DNA from: Lojkania enalia
Lineage: Eukaryota; Ascomycota; Dothideomycetes; Pleosporales
DNA: 64,000 nucleotides
Direction: 5' to 3'
Assembly: GCA_010094045.1 (NCBI GenBank)
Contig: ML986589.1
Span: forward strand, 62,001-126,000
Shown: positions 22,466 through 34,413 of the stretch, piece after piece
Layout of the letters: each line of letters opens with the position of its first letter
Numbering within the stretch: position 1 is the first letter of the stretch
Position numbers and translations under genes: made by a program
The notes under the pieces: model-generated
Database searches by the model: none
Seen by the model: only the letters and a program-made list of their open reading frames with translations
What the model was told of the DNA's origin: nothing

Positions 22466-24633
22466 GATAGTGACAGGATAAAGAGTTAAAAAAAAAAACC
22501 TCTTTAGTAGTGATTGGGGGAGGAGAGAAATGTTGTGCGACGGGTTGTACAGGGTCGAGGAGCGTGGCACCACTGCTATGTTGACAGCAGCTATTGATTA
22601 GAGAGCTGGAAGGCGCAAACCGCGCATAGGGGCTCGGGGAAAGAACATGGTCGTGCATTCCCGCTCCTTGGAAGCCAATGTCCAAGGGAAGTAGGTATCA
22701 GACCACATTTCAAGTATCTAAGCAATGATTCGAATTCACAGTATCACTAGGGGTTAGTCTATGAGTAACAGCTGTGAAGGCGTCTAAAACGAGAATTAGC
22801 TATCACGAGAACAGAAAAGAGGTAGCTGAAAAAATATCAGACCATTGATATGTAAGACATCCTGAGCTAGCCTAGGAGGTATGTTGCTTGACAACAATCT
22901 GTTACACGTTCGGACTGTGAAAGGTTGGTCACTGCGAACTCAGGCATTCTGTTATACGCCTCTTAAAGGATGAACTAGTTTCTATACCTGGGTGATTTGC
23001 GGACAAAATGGCACGGATGTAATTCTAATGCAATACCACTCGATGATGGCCTGCCAGATGTCCTGTCGGTGAATTTGGAATGAATTCGCTTAGAGATATA
23101 GTGGCCTAATTCCATTGACGATTAAAATCACAAGCACGCAAAAGACTTAGAGAAAGACACCGCGGGCCCGTGAGAAGCAACGGCCGAAATAGAAACAGGC
23201 CCAACATCCAGGAGACACCGAGGTTCGGGAGCATTCGTACTAATCAGAACGGATGAGAGGCTACCCGAATGGGAGACGCTCATCTGGAAACTCATTTGAT
23301 AGATAGAACCTATCGAGCCAACACATGTCTAGATAAACCTCTAGTGTGTTGTAGACTCGTAGACTTTTGATAGAGGACGACCTGCCAGAGGGTTTTTTGG
23401 CTGGCAGACGCTATCTCTTTCCGGCCTAGTCCTTTCTGCTGTGACTTTGTTCCCTCAACCAACCAGTCGTCCTATCACCACAACCTCCTGTCGCACAGCT
23501 ATCTCTATCGAACCTCCCGTGAGGATAGCAATACTTCCATTATCCATATTTGCATAGCTTTGGCTTTGGCAACAATGGACGAGGCGCATCTCGTTTTAGG
23601 ATGTAATGACGTCATTTCATTCTGGGAGACCCGCTTCTTCCAATCCTCTGCCTCGCGATCCTGGGCTTCTACCACACCTCCCGGCCCATTAAATCATTGC
23701 CTCCATCGACGGCGCTCACTCGATTGTATCACCCGACAGCCTTTCTGAGATGGAGCGAGCGTCGCCCCAATATCCCAAGTTGTGAGTAGGTCGAGTGCAG
23801 ACAATCCCGAGCTTCACGATGGCGGATTGAGCGCGGCAGGGAGAGCCTGTGACTAGCTATGAGGTAGCATTTCACTGAAGACCAGAAGCTCGTGCAGCCT
23901 GCTGGGATCCTACCTTCCTCAAGCACTTAGATGTCTGCCGTCTCCTGCCTTCTCTAACCCCTAGCAACCGTCGATCCTACATAGGCATTTGATCTCATGC
24001 TCCAGATGCATCTTCTGGTCCTCAAATCGACTCCACCCCATCACAGGGATGGCTACCCTGGACAAAGCTGCTTGGTCTCAAGTCAGGATGCGACTAGCCA
24101 GGGACCAACTCATCTCCGCGCCCACGATTTCACATGGGGCTGCTGCCAAGTTTCCGTAAAAAGCCACTTTTGGGTGCCACGAGGTTACGACGCGTGGCTG
24201 CGATACAAGGCATTTCATGTGGAGTTGCCCGGAGATGCCGGGGATTGGAATCCTGATGGTGGCCACCGGGCATCGTTGATTGGCCCTGTTCCTGGGATGA
24301 CCTCAAACCACTAACATAGTTGGCGACCCTAGTCGATGCCTTGGAATCGTCCACGGGTGACATGTGACATCAGCTGGGGCTGCAACTTCAGCATCGCAGG
24401 ATGGTTTGAACAACTATTTATTTACGATGCGCTGCCGATTTCCGCCCCGTGCAATATATTTGCAGCGCCAATTGCTCAGTCCTGATCGGTACCAATCTTT
24501 TGCACACCCACTTTTAAGCGCTTTGTCTTTTTTGAACTATTGCTATTCCCGCATAAATTTAGTGACCCTTAGCACCACTTACAAGGAAGAGTAGCACCAT
24601 CTATATTCTTGTTCTTCTCCGCCTTACATCACC
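22466..24633. other. Intergenic stretch upstream of the GH64 gene, unresolved short ORFs
   Basis: 22466-23350 holds nothing recognised. 23400-23573 is CT-rich and could be a fungal promoter or 5' UTR leading to an ATG at 23574 (62-codon ORF ending 23748; contains the palindrome tgacgtca at 23607-23614). At 23997-24314 plus there is an open stretch of 105 codons, and at 24050 another short reading begins MATLDKAAWSQVRMRLARD. Neither yields a complete gene. 24540-24633 has the look of a core promoter and leader for the GH64 gene (ctatattcttgttcttctcc, then tcaccATG). Confidence 0.4.
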
Positions 24634-25908
24634 ATGAAGAGATTCATTGAGAACCTTATCGCCAAGCTTAAATCATGGGGATCTGTCAGGAAACAAGACA
24701 ATCCAGTCACCAATGGATATAAAAACCCGCCTATTCAGCCAACCGAAAACCGCATGGCGGGACAACAACAGCACGTGCTAGCCATGGCTCCACCAGAAAA
24801 CTTGAACATTGCTCTACAGAACCGAACTGGATCAAGCAATGTCTTTGCGTATATCACCGGGCTAGACCTGAGGAACGGCAATCGCCCAATCTTCATCCAG
24901 TCTGATGGCCGTACCGTTCACTCGCCTCCATCCCCCAGTCAACCAGGAGCTGCTCTCACCGTCGATGTTGCCATCGCGCTCGGCCCGCCGGGCAACACCG
25001 TCAATGCTGTCATCCCAAAAATCGCAGGCGGCCGCATCTGGTTCTCTGTAGATGCCCACCTCACATTTAAGGTCAACCCTGGCCCAGCGATTGTCGAGCC
25101 TTCCGTCACCAATCCGACTGATCCAAACATCAACATTTCCTGGTCTTTCGCCGAGTTCACTTTCAATGACGCACAGCTCTTCGCCAACATTAGCTATGTC
25201 GACTTCGCCAGTGTTCCCGTTGGGATGTCTCTCACCAACACGTCGGGGCGTACGCAGAGTGTTCCTGGGATGCCTACGTCGGGCTTCAATACTATTGTGA
25301 GCGAACTTCGTGCGCAAGCACAACGCGACGGAAAGCCTTGGGACCAACTGATCTATTCATACAATGGTCGACCCCTTCGTGCGCTCAGTCCCAACAATCT
25401 CCTCGTCGGGAATCCAAATGCATGGAACAACTACTGGGAACCGTACGTTCAGCAGGTTTGGTCGCGCTTCACGAGCCAGGATCTCATTGTCAATACCCAA
25501 GCAGCCGCCGGTAATCTCCACGGTCGGGTCGCAAACGGGCAATTGACATTCCCTCAAGCTGGATCCTTCTCAGCACCATCCGCTCGGGATATCTTCTCCT
25601 GCTCCACCGGTCCATTTGCCACAGGATCCAACGCGGCGCGGAACGCGGTTATTCCGAGACTCGCAGCTGCGTTCAATAGAAGTGTACTACTCGATACCGA
25701 CCAGACACCGAATGGAAGTCGACCAGAGAATTATTACAAAAACGCCACCACAAACCACTACTCGCGCATTGTGCACTCAGTTCAGAGGGATGGGCGTGGC
25801 TATGCTTTCCCGTACGACGATGTCGTACCGGATGGAGGGTCGGATGTGGCGGGAACATTGTTTGATGGGAGTCCACAGCTGTGGACCGTCACTGTTGGTG
25901 GGGGATAA
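24634..25908 (+). CDS. GH64-type beta-1,3-glucanase-like protein, no visible signal peptide
   Basis: Intronless 424-residue ORF with a good start context (tcaccATG). The GH64/thaumatin-like fold is recognisable from about residue 57 onward: LNIALQNRTGSSNVFAYITG, GGRIWFSVDA, LTFKVNPGPAIVEPSV, WSFAEFTFN, ANISYVDF, QPWDQLI-like KPWDQLIYS, LRALSPNN, YWEPYVQQVW, SARDIFSCSTGPF. Glu174 (in AEFT) and Asp190 (in YVDF) lie 16 residues apart, the same spacing as the catalytic Glu/Asp described for the Streptomyces matensis laminaripentaose-producing enzyme. The protein probably cleaves beta-1,3-glucan, a fungal wall polymer. The N-terminus (MKRFIENLIAKLKSWG) is an amphipathic basic helix rather than a secretory signal. 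About 50 residues of low-complexity linker precede the domain, and Met41 and Met51 are possible alternative starts. Third-base composition is more G+C-rich than in the neighbouring genes. RIP-mutated repeats begin about 330 bp downstream. Confidence 0.9.
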   Translation: MKRFIENLIAKLKSWGSVRKQDNPVTNGYKNPPIQPTENRMAGQQQHVLAMAPPENLNIALQNRTGSSNVFAYITGLDLRNGNRPIFIQSDGRTVHSPPSPSQPGAALTVDVAIALGPPGNTVNAVIPKIAGGRIWFSVDAHLTFKVNPGPAIVEPSVTNPTDPNINISWSFAEFTFNDAQLFANISYVDFASVPVGMSLTNTSGRTQSVPGMPTSGFNTIVSELRAQAQRDGKPWDQLIYSYNGRPLRALSPNNLLVGNPNAWNNYWEPYVQQVWSRFTSQDLIVNTQAAAGNLHGRVANGQLTFPQAGSFSAPSARDIFSCSTGPFATGSNAARNAVIPRLAAAFNRSVLLDTDQTPNGSRPENYYKNATTNHYSRIVHSVQRDGRGYAFPYDDVVPDGGSDVAGTLFDGSPQLWTVTVGGG

Positions 25909-26234
25909 AAGCTTGCAAAGATTGACAGAGTACATAAAGGAATAATTTGCACATAATTGGGCAAGAGCGCCGGGATTGATCCTGTTGATACTAGAGCGTA
26001 AGTATGGGGATCGTTGTATATACTTTCGTTTTGATTTCTTGAATATATAATTCACTTCTTATTTGCATGGCAGGGCTAGCCGCTGCAATTACTATAAGAT
26101 ATCATCATACTTCTAGCTTTATCCCAAAGAACGTAGCTTTTCATAATCCATCCATGCAAGGAATGCCCATAAAGTTTAAGTTGAGATGATTCCATAAGTA
26201 GCCCCGATTCTTGGACAATTCATGTTAGTATCTA
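25909..26234. other. 3' flank of the GH64 gene
   Basis: A+T-leaning non-coding DNA, presumably the 3' UTR and terminator of the glucanase-like gene, ending at a TA where transposon sequence begins. No motif stands out. Confidence 0.45.
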
Positions 26235-26236
26235 TA

Positions 26237-26301
26237 ACGTACCTTACAAGCGAGCGGCCCATACAGGCGAGCGGCCCATACAAGCGAGCGGTCCACCCTA
26301 T
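26237..26301. mobile_element. Terminal repeat fragment of a Fot-like transposon (family of element K)
   Basis: After a TA (26235-26236) the sequence starts acgtaccttacaagcgagcg and contains three near-identical 17-base units (caagcgagcggcccata type). The same terminal repeat, mutated and with two units, ends the element at 61449-63302. It is cut at 26301 by an LTR insertion, and the rest of the element is not found in the window. This copy is almost free of RIP changes. Confidence 0.82.
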
Positions 26302-26617
26302 TGTAATAGGCTAGTATGATAGATCACAGCGTAGCAACAATAGATAGAGTAGCAGGGCTAAAATGTTCGTATATTCAGTTCTCTTAGAAAAGAGATGGCT
26401 GATGAAAGAGAGACGAATCGCTGCCATCCCTGCAGGGTGCGATTCGGCTATTTCAACCCTAGGTCATGTGACTCTATATCATCAACCCGTGACTCAAAGC
26501 TATAAGATATTACATTATCTCCCTTCTTAAAAGGCTGTCGTCGCAACAGCTTATAGAGGATAAATATTACCAGAATAGACTAGTAGAGCTACCTTAAGAT
26601 AGGTACTATTATATAAT
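26302..26617 (-). mobile_element. 3' end of an inverted Gypsy element (LTR plus 103 bp of internal sequence)
   Basis: 26302-26514 is a 213-bp LTR (tgtaatagg...tattaca) in minus orientation. Next to it, 26515-26617 matches, reversed, the last 103 bp of internal sequence of element E (34311-34413). It includes a clean polypurine tract (minus strand aagaagggagataa), which in E has become aagaaaaaagataa by G-to-A changes. The copy is cut off at 26617 by the next LTR. Confidence 0.85.
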
Positions 26618-27020
26618 TGTAATATCTCATAGCTTTGAGTCACGGGTTAATGATATAGAGTCACATGACCTAGGGTTGAAATAGCCGAATCGCACCCTGC
26701 AGGGATGGCAGCGATTCGTCTCTCTTTCATCAGCCATCTCTTTTCTAAGAGAACTGAATATACGAACATTTTAGCCCTACTACTCTATCTATTATTGCTA
26801 CGCTATAATCTATTATACTAGCCTATTATATTCGAATTGCTTAAACTCTTTAGAATAGTCTAGTAGTAATTTCCAATACTATAAATACGTCTCCTACCCC
26901 TCTTAGCTTAACAGCTAGTTCTACTAGATATATAAGAACTCTAACGTCTAGTAATAGGCGAGATATTAACTTTAAAACTAGTAAGAAACTTATTTAACTA
27001 AAAGAGTAGACTAAAGTAAA
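26618..27020 (+). mobile_element. 5' end of a Gypsy element of family E (LTR plus leader)
   Basis: 26618-26830 is a 213-bp LTR matching those of element E. 26831-27020 matches E's leader downstream of its 5' LTR (ttcgaattgcttaaactctt...). The element is interrupted at 27021 by a Fot-like end. With the LTR at 26302-26514 it forms a 213-bp inverted repeat around a 103-bp spacer. The left part of this LTR is little mutated, the right part more so. Confidence 0.82.
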
Positions 27021-27321
27021 TAATATATTTTATAAATAAATCGCCCTTCTAAATAAGTTATCTACTTTTACTAAGAAGTTATACTCTATCTACTTATAAT
27101 ATATTTTATAAGCGAGTTGTCTATCTAAGTAAATTATCTAGTTTATTAGCTATCTTTATATTTAGAAGCGTATATTATAATAATATTTATAAGTATTATT
27201 ATAATAATATAATAGAGGATAAATATACTATTTATCTACTACTATATAAGTTCTAGTATTATATTTAGGCTTACTATAATAGCTATAATTATAATAGCCT
27301 CTAATTAGCTAGATATAAAAT
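27021..27321 (+). mobile_element. Fot-like transposon, left end(s), interrupted by Gypsy element C
   Basis: Two similar terminal-repeat-like starts lie in the same orientation, each after a TA: at 27021 and at 27097 (taatatattttataagcgag). Both hold the AAGCGAG-like box twice in original or C-to-T-mutated form, as in the other Fot-like families here. The stretch ends at 27317-27321 (aaaat), the target duplicated by element C. The sequence resumes at 53621. Coding sequence is not recognisable. Confidence 0.55.
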
Positions 27322-27546
27322 TATAATAGTATAGGTAAGATAATAGATCTAAATATAGTATAAATCTACTTAGAGGTATATAAGAATATATAGGGGTTTA
27401 AGAACCTAAGAATTCTATTAATACTTATAGGTCTTATATAAAAGGATATAAAAGAACTACTAAGCTACTTATAAGAGAGTATATAACTATATATAGATAG
27501 GAAAAGAGGTGGAGCTAGGGGTAGAATAAGATAAGTAAAAAGCTTT

Positions 27547-27759
27547 TATAATATTTTATAGCTTTAAGTTATAGGTTAATAATATAAAGTTATCTAACCT
27601 AGGATTAAAATAGCCGAATCGCACCCTATAAGGATAGTAGTAATTCGTCTCTCTTTTATTAGCTATCTCTTTTCTAAGAGAACTAAATATACAAATATTT
27701 TAGCCCTACTATTCTATCTATTATTACTACGCTGTAATCTATTATACTAGCCTATTATA
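27547..27759 (+). repeat. 5' LTR of element E
   Basis: 213 bp, same length as the LTRs at 26302-26514, 26618-26830 and 34414-34626. It is strongly C-to-T and G-to-A mutated relative to the first two. Confidence 0.9.
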
Positions 27760-27959
27760 TTCGAATTGCTTAAACTCTTTAGAATAGCCTAATAGTAATT
27801 TCTGATACTATAAATACGTTTCTTACCCCTCTCAGCTTAACAGCCGGCTTAGTCGGGTATATAAGAACCCTAACATCTAGTAATAGGTAAGATGCTAACC
27901 TTAGAGCTAGTAAGAGACTTATTTAGCTAGAAGAGTAGACTAGAATAAATATTTATTAA

Positions 27960-30900
27960 ACATCTAAAGAATTGTAAAGTTATAATACTATCTAATACTC
28001 TCTAGCCTAGAATAGTATAGAGTAGAACGTAGATGCCGAAGATTTAGAAAGACTATAATAATAGATATAAGGTAAATGAAATTAGAAAAATCTTAAATAG
28101 CTACGGGAGATAAAGTAATAATATAAAGTAGATAATATCTCTATAATCGATTTAGCTATTATTATATTAGAGGGAGTATAACTACTATAAACTATCTCTA
28201 CCTAAGCTAACTTTCCTTACCCTAAACCTTCTTATATTTATAAGAAGAAGGATTGTATAAACTATAACTAATAGATTTAAAACTATAAAAAGTACTTTAT
28301 CTAGTTACTAGTAGACTTTTAAATAGAAAGATAAAAAGTTACTTTTACCTTTAGGTATATTTTAGAGTCTTTAAAGACTTTATAGAAGATATATAAAACT
28401 ATAAAGCGCTAAAAGAGTATATATTAGATTCTTATATAAGATATCTTAAAAGTAAAGATGTTAAACGTATTAGGAACTCTATTAAAATAAAGGTAAGAAG
28501 CTTTCGATACCTTAAAAAGGTATAGATAAAAGATAGGCTAGTTTCTAACTAACTTATTAAACTATATAAGACTTCTATAGAAAGAAGTTAGAGAGATAAA
28601 TAAAGACTATATAGTAAATAAGTTTATCTTAGCCTTATCTAAGCTGATAAGAAGAGATTTAAATCTCTTCCTAAGACTATAGCTTTAAATACTATTAAAG
28701 GTAGAAGAATATGCGAATATAGTCTTTAAGTATTACTAAAAGCTTTATAAGGGGTAAGAAGAGTATAATATAGATAATTGTAAGAGGTAAGGGTCCGATA
28801 TTTTAGGGAAGAATAATAGTACTCTAAAGAAAACTAGAAAGAGCTAGAAACCTCTAAAGAGGTTTAGAAAAGGTAATATCTATCTAAAGTAACCTTCTAT
28901 TATATATTAGATATATAGAGAGGAGAGCTATAAATCTTCTAACTATCCCTAGAAAAAAGAAAAGTTTAAAAGAGCTCCTGAATAGAAGTTAGAAAAAGGT
29001 AAGAGTTAGAAGAACTAAGCTCTTTTCTTCTAACCTATATTAAACTCTCTAAAAAGAGTAAAGAGCTAGAAAAATTATATAAATTGCTTTTTCGAACTTT
29101 TATAAAGTTGCTTATAGTTAAGATAATAGTAGAGGGTTTAGCTAAGAATAATTGTTTAATTAACCTAGGTATATAACTAAATCTCCTTAATATTATACTT
29201 ATAAAATAGCGTAGCCTAAAGATTAATCTACTATTAAAGTTAATAGTAGAAGCTATAAACGGCTCTAAAATCCTAATATATAGGACTACTATCGTAAAAG
29301 TTGCTGTTAGGAACTTATATAGTAAAGTTTAAGTCTATAAAGTACTGTTTATAATATTAGACCTTAAAGAGTATAAGGTTTACCTTAAAATATCCTAAAT
29401 ATAGGATTATAATCTAAAATTAAACTTTCTTAGTAGAAGGATACTTTTTAGGGGGGTAAAGGCTATAAGCTTGCTCTAGTTCTATAAGGTAGTACTAGAG
29501 GATATAGAAGAGTTCACGGAGACTATTATAGGTAGTAAAATAGATGTCTATATATATCCAGTTAATTTAGTAGCTATAGTAGATAAAATTAGTACTAAAA
29601 TAGGCTAATTACAGTTAGAATATACTAATTTTAAGGATGTATTTAATAAAAAGTAATCCTCGGTATTTATAGAGTATAAACCTTAAGACTTAGCTATAAA
29701 CCTGCTAGAAGAAACTAGTCCTCTATATTAACTACTATATAATTTATCTTTAGTTAAGCTTTAGTATCTCTAGAAGTATCTAGATAAATATTTGTAATAT
29801 AGATAGATTAGAAGATCCTGATTACTTACTAGTATACTAATCTTCTTTATAAAGAAGAAGGATAGTAGTTTAAAGCTCTATATAGATTATAGAGGCCTAA
29901 ATAAGATTACTATATATAATTAGCACCTTCTTCCCTTAATTTTAGAGTTGCTAGAGCGTCTAGTATAAGCTAAGTACTATACTAAGCTTAATATTAGAGA
30001 AGCTTACTATAGAATTAGGATAAAGAAAGGAGATAAATAGAAGACCGTATTTTATACTAGATTCGGTTCTTTTAAGTATACTATTATACCGTTTAGCCTA
30101 ATAAATATACTAGCCTAATTTTACGCGTATATTAACTAGATACTTACTAGCCTTATTAATATAATATATATTATATACTTAGATAATATCTTAATCTTCT
30201 CTAATATAGAAAAAGAATATATTAAGTATATTAAGAAAGTACTTTAGAAACTATATAAGGCTAAACTCTTTATAAAATTTAGTAAATACGACTTCTATAC
30301 TAGAGAAATAAACTACCTAGGATTTATTATTTACCCTAAGGGGATTAAATTTAACTACTCTTAGTTGAAAACTATCTAGGATTAACTAGTCTTATAAACT
30401 ATATAAGATATATAGATCTTTATTAGATTTATAAACTACTACTATAGGTTTATTATAAGATTCTTAAGGATTGTCTTACCTTTAACAAGATTAACCTAAA
30501 AGGGGCTAAAGGCTATTAAAGGAAGCTATACTTAGAGAAGAGAAGAAAGTTAAGAGCTAGATATTAGTTAGAAAAGACTAGAGGCCTTCTAATAGTTAAA
30601 GAAAACTTTTTTAAACGTTCCTATCCTAGCTTATTATAAGCTAACTTAGTCTATAAAGGTTAAAGTTAATACTTCTAGGGGCGCTATTTTAGAAATTCTT
30701 AGCTAGCTTGTAGAAGAGTAAGTAGGTAAGATAATATAGTAACCTATTAATTTCTTTTTAAGAAAGCTTAGTATAATAGAGTATAACTATAATATATATA
30801 ACTAGAAACTACTTACAATAGTAGAAAACTTAAAGTACTAGCGTTAGTACCTATAAGAAGTTATATTCGACCTTTATATAGACTATAATAACCTCTATTA

Positions 30901-32680
30901 GTTTATAGAAACGAAGATTTTAGTCTATTAATATATACGATTATATCTTAAGCTTATTAAATATAATTATAACCTTATATACTAATCTAGTAAACTTAAC
31001 CTAGCTAATAAACTATTATATTAACTAGACTATATAAAGGAAATATAGGTACCTTTAAAGAAGTCTAATATAAGATATATTAAACTTATACGCGCTAAAA
31101 TTAGTTTAAAAAGAGTAGAAAGGACTAATTTAGACTAGAATAATAGTACTAAAATCCTTAGGGTCTTAGTAGTAGTAACCTATATATAAACTACTTAGAA
31201 AGATTTTTCTCCTACCTAAAAAGTAGAAGAGACCCCTTTCTTAGACTAAGAATACTATAACGGCCCGGAGTGGGCTAAAAAAGGTGATAAAGGGAAGATA
31301 GAGCTGATAATACTCTAAAAGAAGTAAAACGCCCTTAATTAGATATATAACTACCCTATAATAGGTTATAGAGAATAGATAAAAATATATAAGAGAGTAT
31401 CGTGTTAATTTTAGTAGAAAGGTATAAGAGATAATATTAAGGCCTATTATTAGGATTGTTTAAGGTATAGAAGAGTAAAAGCTCCTAGGTATAAGTCTTA
31501 TAGTCTATTATAACTATTACCTATACTAAATAAACTATAGGAGTAAGTTACGTTTAATTTTATTATAGAATTTCTTCTAAATCTATTCTTTAGTTAAGTA
31601 TATAACTTAATTATAGTTGTTATTAACTAGTTAACTAAAATAGCCTATTATATTCCTACTATCTCTATCTAGACTATAGAAGACCTAATATAAATCTAAA
31701 TATACGATATTATCTAACTATATAGTATTTTAGAGTTAGTAATATCCGACTATAATATTCTAACGAAGTTAAAATCTTAGGAGACTTTTTACTATTATTT
31801 AGTATCTTAGTAAGGTCTTAGTTCAGCCTATTATCTAGAGACCGATAGGCTAATAGAAAGATAAAACTAGACGCTTAAGTAGTATTTATATTATTTCTAC
31901 TACTTAGAGTAAGATAATTAGGTAGTTTAACTGTTTATAGCGGAGTTTGCGTATAATAATAGTACTTATATAACTACTACTATCTTACCTTTTTATACTT
32001 ACTATAGTATAGATTCCTAAGGATCTAATTAGTTAGGCGAGCCTTTAGGAGAGGGAGAAGCTCCTTTAGTAAGAGGTGTAGTAGCTAAAGTACTAGTATT
32101 ATAAAGTAAATATAAAGCGAAGATTAGTACTATAGTAGTTTATTAAAAGAAATATATAGATAAGAAGAGAATATACTTATCTCTAGTAGTAGGAGATAAG
32201 GTACTAGTATTAAATCGATATATTAAGTTAACCTATCCTAAGAAGAAATTAGATTATAAGTATTTTAGACCTAATATAGTAATAAAGGTTATAATACTTA
32301 TAACCTACTAGATTAACTTTTTAGGGTTAGATAGTATCTATCTAGTATTTTATATATTTTTACTAGAGCTATATAACCTAAAAGGGCCTATTTAAAGTCT
32401 AGATAGTTTAATATAAGATACTTTATATTAATTTAGAGATAATATATATAAAATTAATCGTATTATTAAATAAAAGTAAAACTCTATTAGAGTATAGAAA
32501 TACTTAGTTAAATAGAAGAACTACCTAGACTCTAAGAATAGTTAGAAGCTAGAAGTAAATATTAGTACTAATACTCTACAAGTATTCTAGAAAAAGAAGG
32601 GTATTAAACTAAAAAGATTAAGTAAACCTATTAAAGACCGTAGACACTCTTTAAAAAAGAAGAAGAATAGCTAAATTATT
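27960..32680 (+). pseudogene. gag-pol of Gypsy element E, RIP-inactivated
   Basis: The gag-like part spans about 27960-29040. The reverse transcriptase part includes IDYRGLNK (about 29875-29910) and YxLDNILIFS (about 30171-30215), equivalent to VDYR and Y-L-D-D; one catalytic Asp codon has become AAT by G-to-A. Integrase follows at about 31300-32300. A chromodomain lies at about 32494-32560, where K-Y-L-V-K-x-K-N-Y-L-D-S reads with TAG in place of TGG (Trp). Chromodomains direct integration to heterochromatin. Limits are approximate, since start and stop codons are not preserved. Dozens of in-frame TAG/TAA codons exclude function. Confidence 0.82.
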
Positions 32681-34413
32681 CTAAAGTATAACCTTTATAT
32701 AAACTTTCTAGTTAATATAGCTACCTTTATCTAGTTTTTCTTAAATTAAGGTTTTTTATAGATGTTTAATAGTACTATTACTAGACTAAAGTTATATAAA
32801 TAAAGTTTAGGAATAAGTACCTATAAAGTTGGCTTTATATATTAATATAGGTTCTTCAGTAATTATAAGAAGTAGTAATTCCTACTATTAATACTAGAAG
32901 GACTATATTATAGTATATTATAGACTAGAATAGTATATAAGAGGCGGAAATATTATATTATTCTAAATATAGTACTAATCTAGGCTATAAGATACTTAAC
33001 CGGGGTATTATATCTATAGAAATACTAGAGAACCTATTAATATCTAAAAAAACTACTATCTACTAATATTTATATCTTACTACAATCTTTTCTTCTACTA
33101 TAACTTAGTTAAGCCTTTTTAATATAGTAAATAGGCTAAAAGTGTTAGTATAGAATAATATAGTATAATATAGTCTAGATTAACTTATAGAGGACTTTAT
33201 TTCCTTTACTTTAGTATATTTATTATTATTTATATTAAGAAGATCTTTCTTAGCCTTATACTTATACGCTATACTAATCTTAGTATAGTTCCGGCTAGTA
33301 AGTTTAATTCTAGACAAGGTCTTTCTATCCTTACTATTATAGGTGAATAGGAAGTTAGAATCTTTCTTACTAAGCCTAGATATTACTATTAGTACTAGAA
33401 TATATAAAAAAGGGCTAGAATATATATTTAAATCTACTTAACTACTATTTAAATAGTATCTTAAACTCTTTAGGCTAGTTAAGTCTTATTACTACTAATA
33501 CGGGCGGTAATAAAGGCTTTAATAGTTTAATTAACCTTTACAATATACTCTAGCGTAGATAGGTCTAGCTATAGATACGTTAGCTGTAAGAAGGTTAGAG
33601 TATACTATATTAGTCTAAAACGTACTTTAAAATAATCCTTATTATTCCTTTTAAGGTAGTAGAGATAGATATTATATTAAATACCTTTATAGATATATTC
33701 TACTATAAATAGGTCTAAAGAAGTAAATTTATAGTTACTATCTACTTCGTATAGTTTATCGCGAGCTAAATACCTTAAATAGTAAAGATAGTAGATAGTA
33801 TAGAGCTTCTTACCCTTAGCCTCCTTAATATAGCGCTTCTAGACTAGAGTAAGTACTATATTATACGTTATAGACCTGTTAGGCGTAAATTAGCTGTTTA
33901 TAGACTAGAAAGGTGCTAAAGAGGGTGTAAAAGGGGTATATATAGAGGAGCGTGGCGAGAATAGAAAAATAGGCGGCGGGCGGCGCGGGTAGTAAGTATA
34001 TATATCTACTAGCCCTTATTAGCTACGAAGTACTCTATTATATTCTATATAGAGCTATAACAACTATATTAAATACGCAGCTAAAGACTGAGAGAATTAT
34101 ACTTACTAAGGTAGTTAAGGAAGTATAAGAATTAAAAAAGTAGAATAGGCGGGAAGAGCAGTATTTTTATAATTAGCGTTTACTCTACTAACGCTGTTTA
34201 CTTATACCGCTCTAGGCAGCGAGTAATAAAGATTCTTTAAGGGTTAACCTTACTAGATAAAGGTAAAAGTAGTAGTAACAATATACTACTTAACCTAGAA
34301 GAAACTCTAGATTATATAATAGTACCTATCTTAGGGTAGCTCTACTAGTCTATTCTAGTAATATTTATCTTCTATAAACTATCGCGATAATATTTTTCTA
34401 AGAAAAAAGATAA

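Noticed and set aside
23607..23614. CRE-like palindrome tgacgtca as a regulatory site
   Set aside because: A single 8-mer inside a short unsupported ORF; one such match is expected by chance in a window of this size.
23997..24314. 105-codon plus-strand ORF as a gene upstream of GH64
   Set aside because: No ATG-led protein with a recognisable domain; competing readings occur in the same place and on the other strand.
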